Positions 1 through 10,020 of a DNA stretch of 64,000 nt are shown here, piece after piece. Position 1 is the stretch's first letter, and each line of letters starts with the position of its first letter. The DNA is from Gonocerus acuteangulatus (taxonomy: Eukaryota > Arthropoda > Insecta > Hemiptera > Coreidae), in assembly GCA_946811695.1 (NCBI GenBank), contig OX328130.1:75454398-75518397 (forward strand), read 5' to 3'. The notes under the pieces are model-generated. The model was given only the letters and a program-made list of their open reading frames with translations. It searched no databases and was not told the origin of the DNA. A program made the position numbers and the translations under genes.

Positions 1-171
1 GACAGGGACAGTCTTTCTATAAAAGATTCCCATCCTAAAATTACAATAAAGATATATTGGAGCTAAAACTTTTAGATTCTCAAAAAGTTACAAAGAACAT
101 GGCTCACAACCCAAGTCCCCATTTTTGACTGGAATATACCTTTAACAAGTAATATTTTACAAGACAAGCTC

Positions 172-1075
172 CTTGACATCTTTCCATCCAACTCTCCAGA
201 AATCGTTCCAACCTTCCCTCCATCCAACTCTCCAGAAATCGATCCAACCTTCCCTCCATCCAACTCTCCAGAAATCGATCCAACCTTCCCTCCATCCAAC
301 TCTCCAGAAATCGATCCAACCTTCCCTCCATCCAACTCTCCAGAAATCGATCCAACCTTCCCTCCATCCAACTCTCCAGAAATCGAGCCAACCTTCCCTC
401 CATCCAACTCTCCAGAAATCGATCCAACCTTCCCTCCATCCAACTCTCCAGAAATCGATCCAACCTTCCCTCCGGGCATCTTTCCATCCAACTCTCCAGA
501 AATCGACCCAACCAACCTTCCATACATCTTTCCATCTAACTCTCCAGATATCGTTCCAACCAATCCTCCAGGCATCACTCCATCCAACTCTCCAGAAATC
601 GCTCCAACCAACCTTCCAGACATCTTTCCATCCAACTCTCCAGAAATCGTTCCAACAAACTCACCAGGAATCTTTCCATCCAACTCTCCAGAAATCGTTC
701 CAACCAATCCTCCAGGCATCACTCCAGAAATCGTTCCAACCAATCCTCCACGCATCTTTCCATCCAAATCTCCTGAAATCGTTCCAACAAACTCTCCAGG
801 CATCTTTGCTTTCAACTCTCCAGAAATCGTTCCAACCAATCCTCCACGCATCTTTCCATCCAACCCTCCAGAAATTCTTCCAACCAATCCTCCAGGCATC
901 ACTCCATCCAACTCTCTAGAAATCTTTCCAACCAATCCTCCAGCCATCCTTACATCCAACTCATCAGAAATCGTTCCAACCAACCCTCAAGGCATCTTTC
1001 CATCCAACTCTCCAAAAATCGTTCCAACCATACCTTAAGGCATCTGTCCATCCAACTCTCTAAACATCCATCCAA
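172..1075. repeat. 36-bp minisatellite array
   Basis: A unit of 36 bp, containing CCAACTCTCCAGAAATCG, is repeated with near identity from about 184 to 470 and then in more diverged, partly shortened forms to about 1075. Because 36 is a multiple of three, both strands stay open in some frames and give long artificial ORFs with a 12-residue period (plus strand 173-919; minus strand 104-535 and 72-983). Nothing suggests these are translated: there is no promoter, splice or domain signal, and openness follows from the period alone. Confidence 0.93.
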
Positions 1076-1641
1076 CCGCCAGAAGGCCTACAGACAGCGT
1101 CGTCAGGATAATAGTGTAATTTAGCTCTGAAAACACTATTAGGCCAATAAAATGCCGAAAATTCCCCCCCCCCCCTGGACTCACCCTGTAAAAGAGGAGC
1201 TCGCTATATTTGGCCTATTGATCGAGTCTCTTCTCAGAACAGTTTTAATCTTCTTCCTTCAACACTGTCACGTCGTCCGATCTCCACTTGGAACACTAAG
1301 CTGCTACGACCTCATCAAATGCGCAGTTATGGTGTAATTATAAGTAGGGCTACTAGGAACCAGAGACAATTTATTTCGAATTTTTAGCATAAATATGCTT
1401 TAACGATGACTAAACCGAAAAAAAACCCCTTTACAAAAAAGGGTCCGCTGGCTTTCACGCATTCGTGGTGGCCACCAACGAAAAAGAAGACATTATGTCA
1501 TACAGTACTTTACGTAGGTTTGTCGGGTGGAGCTAAAGCATATTTATGTTCCTGAATTTGAGCAGAACGCTCTAAACGAAATTATTTCCCTAATCAATAT
1601 GAATAAATCATATTTATATTATTTTATTTATCGATTATTGG
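1076..1641. other. Non-coding interval, small inverted repeat
   Basis: I see no gene. A short inverted pair, CATAAATATGCTTTA near 1388 and TAAAGCATATTTATG near 1534, could be the end of a small decayed element. Short poly(C) and poly(A) runs occur. Confidence 0.5.
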
Positions 1642-1721
1642 TAGTGCTGGTCGATTCTCGAATGAAATACCAATTTCGTAGATAAGTAATCGTGAACCGG
1701 CCCAAGTGTTGATACGCCGTT

Positions 1722-1774
<53 letters not shown>

Positions 1775-1914
1775 GTAGTCGTGAAATCGATCCATATCGT
1801 AGATAGATCTTCTGAGCCTAGAAGATCGATCTTTAGAATCGATCTGAACTCGCCGGCCTTTTTTGTGGATCGATCTTTTCATTTCGATTCATATCCGAGA
1901 ATCGCCCATCACTA
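1642..1914. mobile_element. hAT-like MITE with (CA)n/(A)n core
   Basis: Imperfect terminal inverted repeats open with TAGTGCTGGTCGATTCTCG on the left and read TAGTGATGGGCGATTCTCG from the right end. The 273-bp element has no coding capacity and carries a (CA)n tract followed by poly(A) at about 1724-1775. TAGTGATGGGC-type ends resemble hAT termini, but I could not find a clear 8-bp target duplication, so the superfamily is inferred. Confidence 0.55.
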
Positions 1915-2076
1915 CCCATAAGTAATGTCTGTTTTTAATATTATGTGTGCTTATGTTCTCTCCTTTTCAATTTATGTTTGTTTACATTTTTTTTTATTAT
2001 TATTATTATAGCATTAAATACACTTATATTTATCATTGGTGAAACTTATTTATTCACTGCTGAAATTGTATTTGAA

Positions 2077-2378
2077 ATGGATCTCCCAAGAAACCACTTA
2101 TGCCATGTTATGCTTTGGGAATTCGATAAAAAAGAAAATGCTGCTTCCACTTGTAGAAATATATGGCGAAAATGTCATTAGTGAGCGACAAGTGCTGCGG
2201 TGGTTTTGGACTATTTCTAGCGACAAACCGCAAGCTTGAAGACGAGCCTCGTACAGGTCTAGCAACAGAGCTTGACGACAACCTCCTGCAGGCTACTGTA
2301 GAAGAAAATCCTGTTGTAACAGTCGAAGAGCTAACAGAAAAACTTGGATCGACACATTCTACAGTCCACCGACATAAA
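2077..2378 (+). pseudogene. mariner transposase N-terminal remnant
   Basis: Translation across frames gives the N-terminal DNA-binding region of a mariner-family transposase. It reads HVMLWEFDKKENA in one frame, then YGENVISERQVLRWF after a frameshift, then LEDEPRTG and VEENPVVTVEELTEKLG, ending in STVHRH. These match the first and second helix-turn-helix motifs of mariner proteins. The DDD catalytic domain is absent, and the second HTH segment runs directly into the tandem array that starts here. It is a dead fragment, not a functional transposase. Confidence 0.85.
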
Positions 2379-3590
2379 CCGCAAGCTTGAATACGAGCCT
2401 CGTACAGGTCTAGCAACAGAGCTTGACTACCAACTCCTGCAGGCTACTGTAGAAGAAAATCCTGTTGTAACAGTCGAAGAGCTAACAGAAAAACTTGGAT
2501 CGACACATTCTACAGTCCACCGACATAAACCGCAAGCTTGAATACGAGCCTCGTACAGGTCTAGCAACAGAGCTTGACTACCAACTCCTGCAGGCTACTG
2601 TAGAAGAAAATCCTGTTGTAACAGTCGAAGAGCTAACAGAAAAACTTGGATCGACACATTCTACAGTCCACCGACATAAACCGCAAGCTTGAATACGAGC
2701 CTCGTACAGGTCTAGCAACAGAGCTTGACTACCAACTCCTGCAGGCTACTGTAGAAGAAAATCCTGTTGTAACAGTCGAAGAGCTAACAGAAAAACTTGG
2801 ATCGACACATTCTACAGTCCACCGACATAAACCGCAAGCTTGAATACGAGCCTCGTACAGGTCTAGCAACAGAGCTTGACTACCAACTCCTGCAGGCTAC
2901 TGTAGAAGAAAATCCTGTTGTAACAGTCGAAGAGCTAGGAGAAAAACTTGGATCGACACATTCTACAGTCCACCGACATAAACCGCAAGCTTGAATACGA
3001 GCCTCGTACAGGTCTAGCAACAGAGCTTGACTACCAACTCCTGCAGGCTACTGTAGAAGAAAATCCTGTTGTAACAGTCGAAGAGCTAGGAGAAAAACTT
3101 GGATCGACACATTCTACAGTCCACCGACATAAACCGCAAGCTTGAATACGAGCCTCGTACAGGTCTAGCAACAGAGCTTGACTACCAACTCCTGCAGGCT
3201 ACTGTAGAAGAAAATCCTGTTGTAACAGTCGAAGAGCTAACAGAAAAACTTGGATCGACACATTCTACAGTCCACCGACATAAACCGCAAGCTTGAATAC
3301 GAGCCTCGTACAGGTCTAGCAACAGAGCTTGACTACCAACTCCTGCAGGCTACTGTAGAAGAAAATCCTGTTGTAACAGTCGAAGAGCTAGGAGAAAAAC
3401 TTGGATCGACACATTCTACAGTCCACCGACATAAACCGCAAGCTTGAATACGAGTTTCGTACAGGTCTAGCAACAGAGCTTGACTACCTACTCCTGCAGG
3501 CTACTGTAGAAGAAAATCCTGTTGTAACAGTCGAAGAGCTAGGAGAAAAACTTGGATCGACACATTCTACAGTCCACCGACATAAACCGA
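2228..3590 (+). repeat. 151-bp satellite from a mariner HTH segment
   Basis: Nine head-to-tail copies of a 151-bp unit are present. Each unit is the second helix-turn-helix coding segment of a mariner transposase (LEDEPRTG to STVHRH in copy 1). Copies are nearly identical. Copies 2-9 share derived changes relative to copy 1 (EYEPRTG for EDEPRTG, DYQLLQ for DDNLLQ). A two-base variant (ACA or GGA) gives TEKL in copies 1-4 and 7 and GEKL in 5, 6, 8 and 9. Since 151 is not a multiple of three, each 65-residue ORF ends at the next junction, so the array cannot encode a poly-HTH protein. Confidence 0.93.
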
Positions 3591-4044
3591 CATTACTTAT
3601 GGGATGGTCGGATAACTCTACCGGGATAACTTATTGTGGAACCGACCTCCAGTCGCAGCTCCCAGGATTTGAACATAGACCTCCCAATAAGCAAATTTGG
3701 TAAAACCAACAGCTGACTAAAAACACAGCTGACTGTAGCTATGTAGACGATCTTCAATAATGACGTGGCCATACTCGAGGAAGGTTCATCTTCGTTCTAC
3801 AGTGAAACCTCCCTTAACGAACTCCTCCCTACAGCGTACACCTCTATTAACGGACGTTTTCTCGCAGTCCCGAATTTTTCTATAGGTAAAATAAACCTCT
3901 ATATTGCGGACACCTCTGTACAAAGGACACGGACAGAAGAATCTGATTTTTTACCTCCTTACTACGGACAATTACATCTAATGTTATTTATAGAAGCGTT
4001 CCCATCGGTGTAGGTTTCCAGAAAAATCCGTTAACAATAACAAA

Positions 4045-4046
<2 letters not shown>
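3591..4046. mobile_element. Tigger/pogo-type terminal fragment
   Basis: From about 3799 the sequence reads ACAGTGAAACCTCCCTTAACG, followed by diverged repeats of an ACCTCTATTAACGGAC type motif to about 3965. This resembles the ends of Tigger/pogo (Tc1-mariner superfamily) elements. No transposase segment or opposite terminus was found. Between 3655 and 3690 a GTTCAAATCC motif on the minus strand could be a decayed B box of a tRNA-derived SINE. There is no gene. Confidence 0.45.
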
Positions 4047-4255
<209 letters not shown>

Positions 4256-4256
4256 A

Positions 4257-5466
4257 CTAGCTGAATACCCGTGCTTCACCACGGCCGATAAGTATTTTTA
4301 AATAAGATATGACCAAAATTAACGCTACTACATAATTTTGTACGGCTTTTTATTGCACGGACTTTAAAGTTACCCAGGAAACACCATGTGGAGGTAACCG
4401 TGCTTTTTTCCGTTAGAGAGAAAAAAAAAAACGCTTAAAAATTTAGGAGAGACAAATACACGTAGAAAAGCATAAAACTAACAAATTTGAAGATTTAAGC
4501 ACTTATCTCTTCGATTGACATCGCCCCACCGAACATTACAACAGAATCTTATTGTAGAGAATTTAGTAACCTTTCGAATAGCCGCCTTCCACGTACTACG
4601 AGTTCCCAACCGTTTTCGAGATATTTTAGAAAATATACTGAGATCCGAAAACTTTGTATCACCATTCATACAATTTTTTTCCATATACTTCGTTTCTGAA
4701 TACACAAACAGAAAATTAGTTTTGAGAAGTATTGCTATCAATTTTGTTGGTAAATGGCTACAGAACTCGCTTAAAAAATGGTTTCATTCGTTTTCCTACG
4801 TTAAGAAATCTTTCGCAAAAATTTCGCTCCAAAAAGCACGTTCCAGTAAACGGATTCAACTGGTTAATGAACTTGACCTTTTAAATGAGAAGAAAGATTT
4901 TTGTAGCAAATGTTATCAAAATCGAACCATTTTGGAGCCGATGAGGGCCTTCTTAATAATTCAAACCCTCCTAAAAGTACTTAAAAATTTGAATATTAAA
5001 AAAAAACTTTCTTAGCGAGTGTTTACATTCTAAAAGGATTGTCCGTGCAAAATTTCAAATTTTTGTGTCAAGTGGTTCTGGATATAATTATACCTCGGAT
5101 GGGCCATCACCAGGGCGTAAACTCTATGAGGGACAAAATCACAGTTTATTTCTAGTAATTCAAGGGCTGCCATCATAGTTGAAATTAACCTCAATTAAAA
5201 ATAATACTATGAAATAGATATTGTACGGTAACAGCTGTTCTTTATCGTCCTAGCAAAGCATGATACCTAGGCTTGCTTGCTCTAACCAACTAAAACTTTA
5301 AACCCCTCTAAAAATACTTAAAAATTCGAATATCAAAAAATCCTTTCTTAGTGAGTGCCTACGTTATATAGGGAGTGTCCGTGCAAAATTTCAAATTTTT
5401 CTGTCGAGCGGTTTGGGCTGGGCGATGATAGGTCAGTGAGTGAGTGAGTCAGTGAGTGGTATTTGA
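4257..5466 (-). mobile_element. Non-autonomous Helitron-like element
   Basis: On the minus strand the element begins TCAAATACCACTCACTC near 5466. It ends near 4257 with a hairpin (CCGTGGTGAAGCACGG), a short spacer and CTAG followed by T, the Helitron 3' layout (hairpin, then CTRR, then T). The same ends bound a second copy at 13924-14717. There is no RepHel gene. The base before the 5' TC is G in both copies rather than the expected A, so the exact 5' end or subgroup (Helitron or Helentron) is uncertain. A further repeat family is embedded at about 4440-5080. Confidence 0.6.
4440..5080 (+). repeat. Dispersed repeat family (copies at 50.6 and 27.9 kb)
   Basis: This stretch aligns by eye with 50600-51230 in a CIP2A intron: both contain TTTAAGCACTTAT, then GATTGACATCGCC, and later TTAATGAACTTGACC or a close variant. 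A third, inverted relative lies at 27870-28170. The end at 4965-5080 is repeated directly at about 5295-5415 (CTTTCTTAG, GTCCGTGCAAAATTTC). The 166-residue ORF here has no recognisable domain and I do not regard it as a gene. Confidence 0.6.
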
Positions 5467-5672
<206 letters not shown>

Positions 5673-5810
5673 TTTTAACGAAATTATTCATGGATGCAGT
5701 CTACATAGAGTTTTTCAATAAAATTAGGCAGGTAAAATGAAAAATACTTTTGTATTATTTGTTGTTTAGGATAGAGCTCTCCTCAAGAACGATGGAGGAA
5801 GTCGAGTGTA

Positions 5811-5928
5811 GTCTGCCCGCAAAAAAAGAACAAGAAGGGGCGTGGCCAGGGGGGAGAGTTAGACCTTCCCACACATGGGCTGGGTGCAGCGCGTGCGCAC
5901 CACCCGGTTCTTTGGTTTGCGGGCAGAC
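5811..5928. mobile_element. 118-bp MITE with TA target duplication
   Basis: Terminal inverted repeats of about 22 bp begin GTCTGCCCGCAAA at both ends. The element is flanked by TA on each side (5809-5810 and 5929-5930), as in Tc1/mariner-type insertion. The interior is GC-rich (a GCGCGTGCGC-like core), unlike its AT-rich surroundings. The 71-residue ORF across it is incidental. Confidence 0.7.
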
Positions 5929-6084
5929 TATAGTTAGGATTCCATTTTCATTGAACTGTCGATAGTAATACGACCGTATACTGCCTTATGTCTTACGGCG
6001 ATTACTATGAACTTCATCAAAACTCACAATACAAAACAAACTCATACAATACTAAACCATCATCCGACCTATTTGGACTTAGAG

Positions 6085-6400
6085 ACTCCAACTCTGCGGA
6101 ACAACTGAAGCTTCTAACATACAGAGAATACAGGCATTCCAATCCAAAGTCCTTCGCAAAATTATGATTAAAGTCCTCTTATTTATGATTAGAGTCTCAT
6201 AATGACCTCAACATCCCTTTCGTTCAAGAACTGGCAAAATCCCGATTCCTAACCTTTTATTCCAAGCTGTCCTTCATCCCAATCGCAGAGCACAAACACT
6301 TTCCACCCAAACCCACCACAAAAAAACACCTATAAGTATCAAGAGACATTGGCCTCGTGATCTATTAACAGGACCGAAAGTCTTCTTTTTTTTCTTTTTT
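6085..6400 (+). pseudogene. Jockey-type LINE ORF2 C-terminal remnant
   Basis: Forward translation gives IQRIQAFQSKVLRKI, and after a break NDLNIPFVQELAK, then FYSKLS, and near the end RHWPRDLL. This series matches the region after the RNase H domain in ORF2 of jockey-clade LINEs. Stops and frameshifts separate the pieces, so it is a dead 3' fragment. A SINE tail follows it. Confidence 0.6.
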
Positions 6401-6436
6401 ACGGTGCATCAACATCTAGTCCATTAGCACCAAAGG
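6382..6436 (-). mobile_element. SINE family A, 3' fragment
   Basis: A poly(T) run followed by ACGGTGCATCAACATCTAGTC and ATTAGCACC matches the 3' tail of the SINE family whose fuller copies lie at 6563-6756 and 49967-50161. The tRNA-like head is missing. Confidence 0.6.
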
Positions 6437-6562
6437 ACCGAAAGAATTCCAAAATAGGAAGCGCCAATATTTATTTGCTCCTTCCAAAGGTTTTATATTT
6501 GTATATATTATTACTTATATGTGTGAGCACACTTAACTAATGTAGGTACTTTACAAATGTAT

Positions 6563-6756
6563 AGAGGTTAGTTGTTTTTTTTTCTTTTTTTTACGTCGCA
6601 TCTACATCTAAGTCATTAGCGACGACATCCAGGGTGCAGCGAGGAATTTTCCCAGCGAACCCTGAGATGAGAAAATTCCTGCCGGAGGAGGGAATCGAAC
6701 ACACCATCTCCCGCTTATGAATCCAAAGCGCTAACCACTAGACCACGGGAGACCCC
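6563..6756 (-). mobile_element. tRNA-derived SINE, family A
   Basis: Read on the minus strand it opens GGGGTCTCCCGTGGTCTAG, with A-box-like TGGTCTAGTGGTTAGCGC and B-box-like GTTCGATTCCC, i.e. a tRNA-related RNA polymerase III head. A unique body (GGAATTTTCTCATC, ATGTCGTCGC) follows and it ends in poly(A). Relatives lie at 25722, 49967 and 55878. The anticodon-like loop reads CAT, but this is a retroposon, not a tRNA gene. Confidence 0.85.
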
Positions 6757-6895
6757 ACAGATGTTAAATAAACGTATTACTTTATATATTTATGTAACGT
6801 ATTACTAATTAGGAAAAATAAATTAATATTCTATTGTGAGAAAAGAAGAAAAACAGCTAGAAGAGTGTGTGGCAAATAAACCCCATAGAGGACAT

Positions 6896-7152
6896 CAAGG
6901 GCGTATATAGGGGGGGGGGGACTGAGCGTATTTTGCCCCCCCCCCCCGAAATTATGTTTTGGTCCGAACATTTCGCCTAAAAAAAAAGTGCCAACAAACG
7001 AAAAATTTCTTCTACATTTACCCTGGTTTACTAGGTGTCCAAAGGTCCTCCAAACTCAACATTTTACACTAAAATATTTAAACTTATCCCTACCCTCTAC
7101 GGTGCTCCTTGACGCCCCCCCCCCCCGAAATTATTTCCTATTTACGCTCCTG
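6896..7152. mobile_element. hAT-like MITE with GGGCGTATATAGG ends
   Basis: The ends read AAGGGCGTATATAGG and, inverted, AGGAGCGTAAATAGG. Inside are poly(G) and poly(C) runs next to CCCGAAATTAT. The organisation is that of the better preserved copy at 31085-31343, which has a perfect 8-bp target duplication. Confidence 0.65.
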
Positions 7153-7889
7153 GCGGATGTAGGGTGAGTCCACATATTCAGCCGTCAAAGTCGATGGATT
7201 CATGAAGTGCCTAGTCGAGGACAACGCGCATACTTATGCAGGACAACTTTCTACCTCTAACTGAAATAAGAAATTTATTTTTTCAATTTCTAGTCTAAAT
7301 TGCCGGACTATCTACGAATTACCATCCTTGTATACCAACTCAACCAACCTGCAGTACTCAACCAAGTTCGATGTTGTCAAACTTGGGTGTTCGGACGAAG
7401 AGCGACCTGTACAAGCTGGTATGTCCCTAAAAAGTCAATATCTTGAACTATTGCACCAATGAAATGGCCTATAGAAAACGTGATTGAACTTTGACCAAAT
7501 TAATACGAAGCCCGACAGTATTGTTGTTAGCTAAAAGGTTCAAGGAATCTACAGAAACTATATTCCAATAGATCCTTCCGTGAAATGCAACGAAGAACTT
7601 TTGGTAAAGCGTAATTGGACAGCACTGACGGCTGATACAAAGCATCCCAAAGGCTTCGGAGAAGTTTATTTTTGTAGACTGGGTCGGTTTAAAAAGCTAT
7701 TCCCAGAAGGGGTTGAGCGATGTGGAACATAAAAACAGGGGGGAGGCAAAAACTGGGCGAGACAAGTGTATATACACCGACTCCTGTTTATGTGGGGGTG
7801 GAGCTATTTTCGGATCAGGGCTATATTTAGAAGCGGAGGCGGGACCAAGGCCGCCCGCTCGATACCCGGGGGGGGTTGAGGGTATGGCA
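7153..7889. other. Non-coding interval
   Basis: I checked both strands and see no domain, splice signal or repeat that I recognise. The last 100 bp, with a GGGGGGTTGAGGGTATGGC-like stretch, grade into the satellite that follows. Confidence 0.5.
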
Positions 7890-9050
7890 GCTTGTGAAGG
7901 GATGTTAGGGTAGGAAAGGATTTATCAGTAGTTGGTTACTTAGGTATTAGCTGCACCAGGTTAGAGAAGTGGGTCTCGTTTAGTGATCTGGATCAAGAAA
8001 CCCAGGGGGGAGGGGGGGGGGGGTTCCGAAGGTATGGCAGGTTGTGAAGGGACCTTAGGGTAGGAAAGGATTTATCACTAGATGGGTACTTAGGTAATAG
8101 CTACACCAGGTTAGAGAAGTGGGTATCGTTCAGTGATCTGGATCAAGAAACCCAGGAGGGTGGGTTTCCGAGGGTACGGCAGGTTGTGAAGGAATGTTAG
8201 GGTAGGAGAGGATTTATCACTAGATGGGTACTTGGAGGTATTAGCTTCACCAGGTTAGAGAAGTGGGTCTCGTTCAGTGATCTGGATCAAGAAACCCAGG
8301 AGGGTGGGTTTCCGAGGGTATGACAGGTTATGAAGGGATGTTAGGGTAAGAGAGGATTTATCACTAGATGGGTACTTGGAGGTATTAGCTGCACCAGGTT
8401 AGAGAGAAGTGGGTCTCGTTAAGTGATCTGGATCAAGATACCCAGTTGGTGGGTTTCCGAGGGTATGGCAGATTGTGATGGGATGTTAGGGTAGGAAAGG
8501 ATTTATCACTACTTGGTTACTTAGGTATTAGCTGCACCAGGTTAGAGAAGTGGGTCTCGTTTAGTGATCTGGATCAAGAAACCCAGTTGGTGGGTTTCCG
8601 AGGGTATGGCAGGTTGTGAAGGGTGTTACGGTAGGAAAGGATTTATCAGTAGTTGGTTACTTAGGTAATAGCTGCACCAGGTTAGAGAAGTGGGTCTCGT
8701 TCAGTGATCTGGATCAAGAAACCCAGGGGGGGGGGGTTCCGAGGGTGTGGCAGGTTGTGAAGGGATGTTAGGGTAGGAAAGGATTTATCACTAGTTGGGT
8801 ACCTTAGGTAATAGGTACACCAGGTTAGAGAAGTGGGTCTCTTTCAGTGATTTGTATCAAGATACCCGGTTGGTGGGTTTCCGAGGGTATGGCAGGTTGT
8901 GAAGGGATGTTAGGGTAGGAAAGGATTTATCACTAGTTGGTTACTTAGGTATTAGCTGCACCAGGTTAGAGAAGTGGGTCTCGTTTAGTGATCTGGATCA
9001 AGAAACCCAGTTGGTGGGTTTCCGAGGGTATGGCAGGTTGTGAAGGGTGT
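7890..9050 (+). repeat. ~145-bp satellite, about eight copies
   Basis: Monomers of about 140-151 bp recur, each with GGATTTATCACTAG, GCACCAGGTTAGAGAAG, TGGGTCTCGTTCAGTGATC and GATCAAGAAACCCAG. GGATTTATC occurs near 7918, 8069, 8211, 8354, 8500, 8639, 8779 and 8924. The central segment (GAAGTGGGTCTC ... GATC) matches the arms of the foldback element at 24.5-25.2 kb, so the satellite probably arose from such an arm. A poly(G) stretch has expanded in some monomers. Confidence 0.88.
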
Positions 9051-9290
9051 CAATGGCTCCGGGTCGCGTACAATACCATCATAGCATTCACACAGATTTC
9101 TTCAGACATTCCACGTTTGGTTTTGGTAGCTTCTGCTATTGACTTCAGCTGGCCACCTTGTCAAATCAAGAATGGTGCTTGCGATCTTCCTCGTCTTCCG
9201 ACTGGAATTCCAGCAAAACTTCTAAAACGAATGCTGCACCATGCAACATGGTTATCTGACTCTGCAATTCATTGGTATTACTAGATTAGT
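9051..9290 (-). other. Possible decayed coding fragment
   Basis: Next to the satellite is about 240 bp of more balanced base composition. On the minus strand it reads AGIPVGRRGRSQAPFLI, a stop, then QLKSIAEATKTKRG and SEEICVNAMMVLYATRSH. The plus strand is also open (98 residues). I do not recognise either product. The minus-strand reading looks more protein-like but contains a stop, so a pseudogene or transposon fragment is the most I can suggest. Confidence 0.25.
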
Positions 9291-10020
9291 TGAAATTTGT
9301 AAAATTAAACTTGAGTCAATTTACTATTTGACATTTTCTTTCCAAAAGCTTCTCCAGATGGCACAAAATTATTTTATTTTTTGAGTTTTGGGTGGAAAAA
9401 TATGATACAGAATAATATTTATAATGACCTATATAGAATTAACATTAGGAAAGCCAGTGCCTCTATTATTTTTGCATCAACCCAAAACTAAAGCATTCAA
9501 TTATTTTGAAAATAGCAAATTCATTTTATTACTTACAACAATGACTGGTGCCTAATAATTTATTGATAGATACTCAACTCACAATCAATTAAAAAATAAA
9601 AATGATGAAAGAAACTATTATAAATTTCATTTTATAATGTGAATAATGTATTACAATAATATTTAAGAATATAAAAATATATATTTATTACATATTATAG
9701 TTTACATACAATTGGGCATGCTTAAAGGGCAATTTAAATAAAGTTTAAAACTCTTAACAACGAACAGCCAAAAGATCATCAATAATATAAAACAATACTT
9801 ATCCTAAATATATTTGAATTAAATACTTTAATATAAGTAATAATACTTTTTCCAACATGTTACACACAACTCTTGTGTTTCTTTAGGGGAAACGATAATA
9901 AATTATTTACAGCCTCAAATTGAAGAGCTGAATCTTCTACAAGTATACATATGTCAACAATATGAGATTAAAAGGCCTTAAAAAAAATTGTAATGATGTT
10001 TTAAATCCTCCGGTGACCAA
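9291..10020. other. AT-rich non-coding interval
   Basis: About 730 bp of very AT-rich sequence. I see no gene, repeat structure or splice-like signals. Confidence 0.6.

Noticed and set aside
72..983. Long ORFs on both strands (up to 303 residues) with 12-residue repeats
   Set aside because: They are produced by the 36-bp period of the minisatellite; no domain, splice or promoter support.
2344..3447. A run of eight identical 65-residue ORFs that looks like a gene family
   Set aside because: They are successive out-of-frame readings of the 151-bp satellite made from a mariner HTH; each starts in one unit and stops in the next.
4515..5015. 166-residue plus-strand ORF as a host gene
   Set aside because: It lies in a dispersed repeat whose other copies (50.6 and 27.9 kb) do not keep the frame, and it has no recognisable domain.
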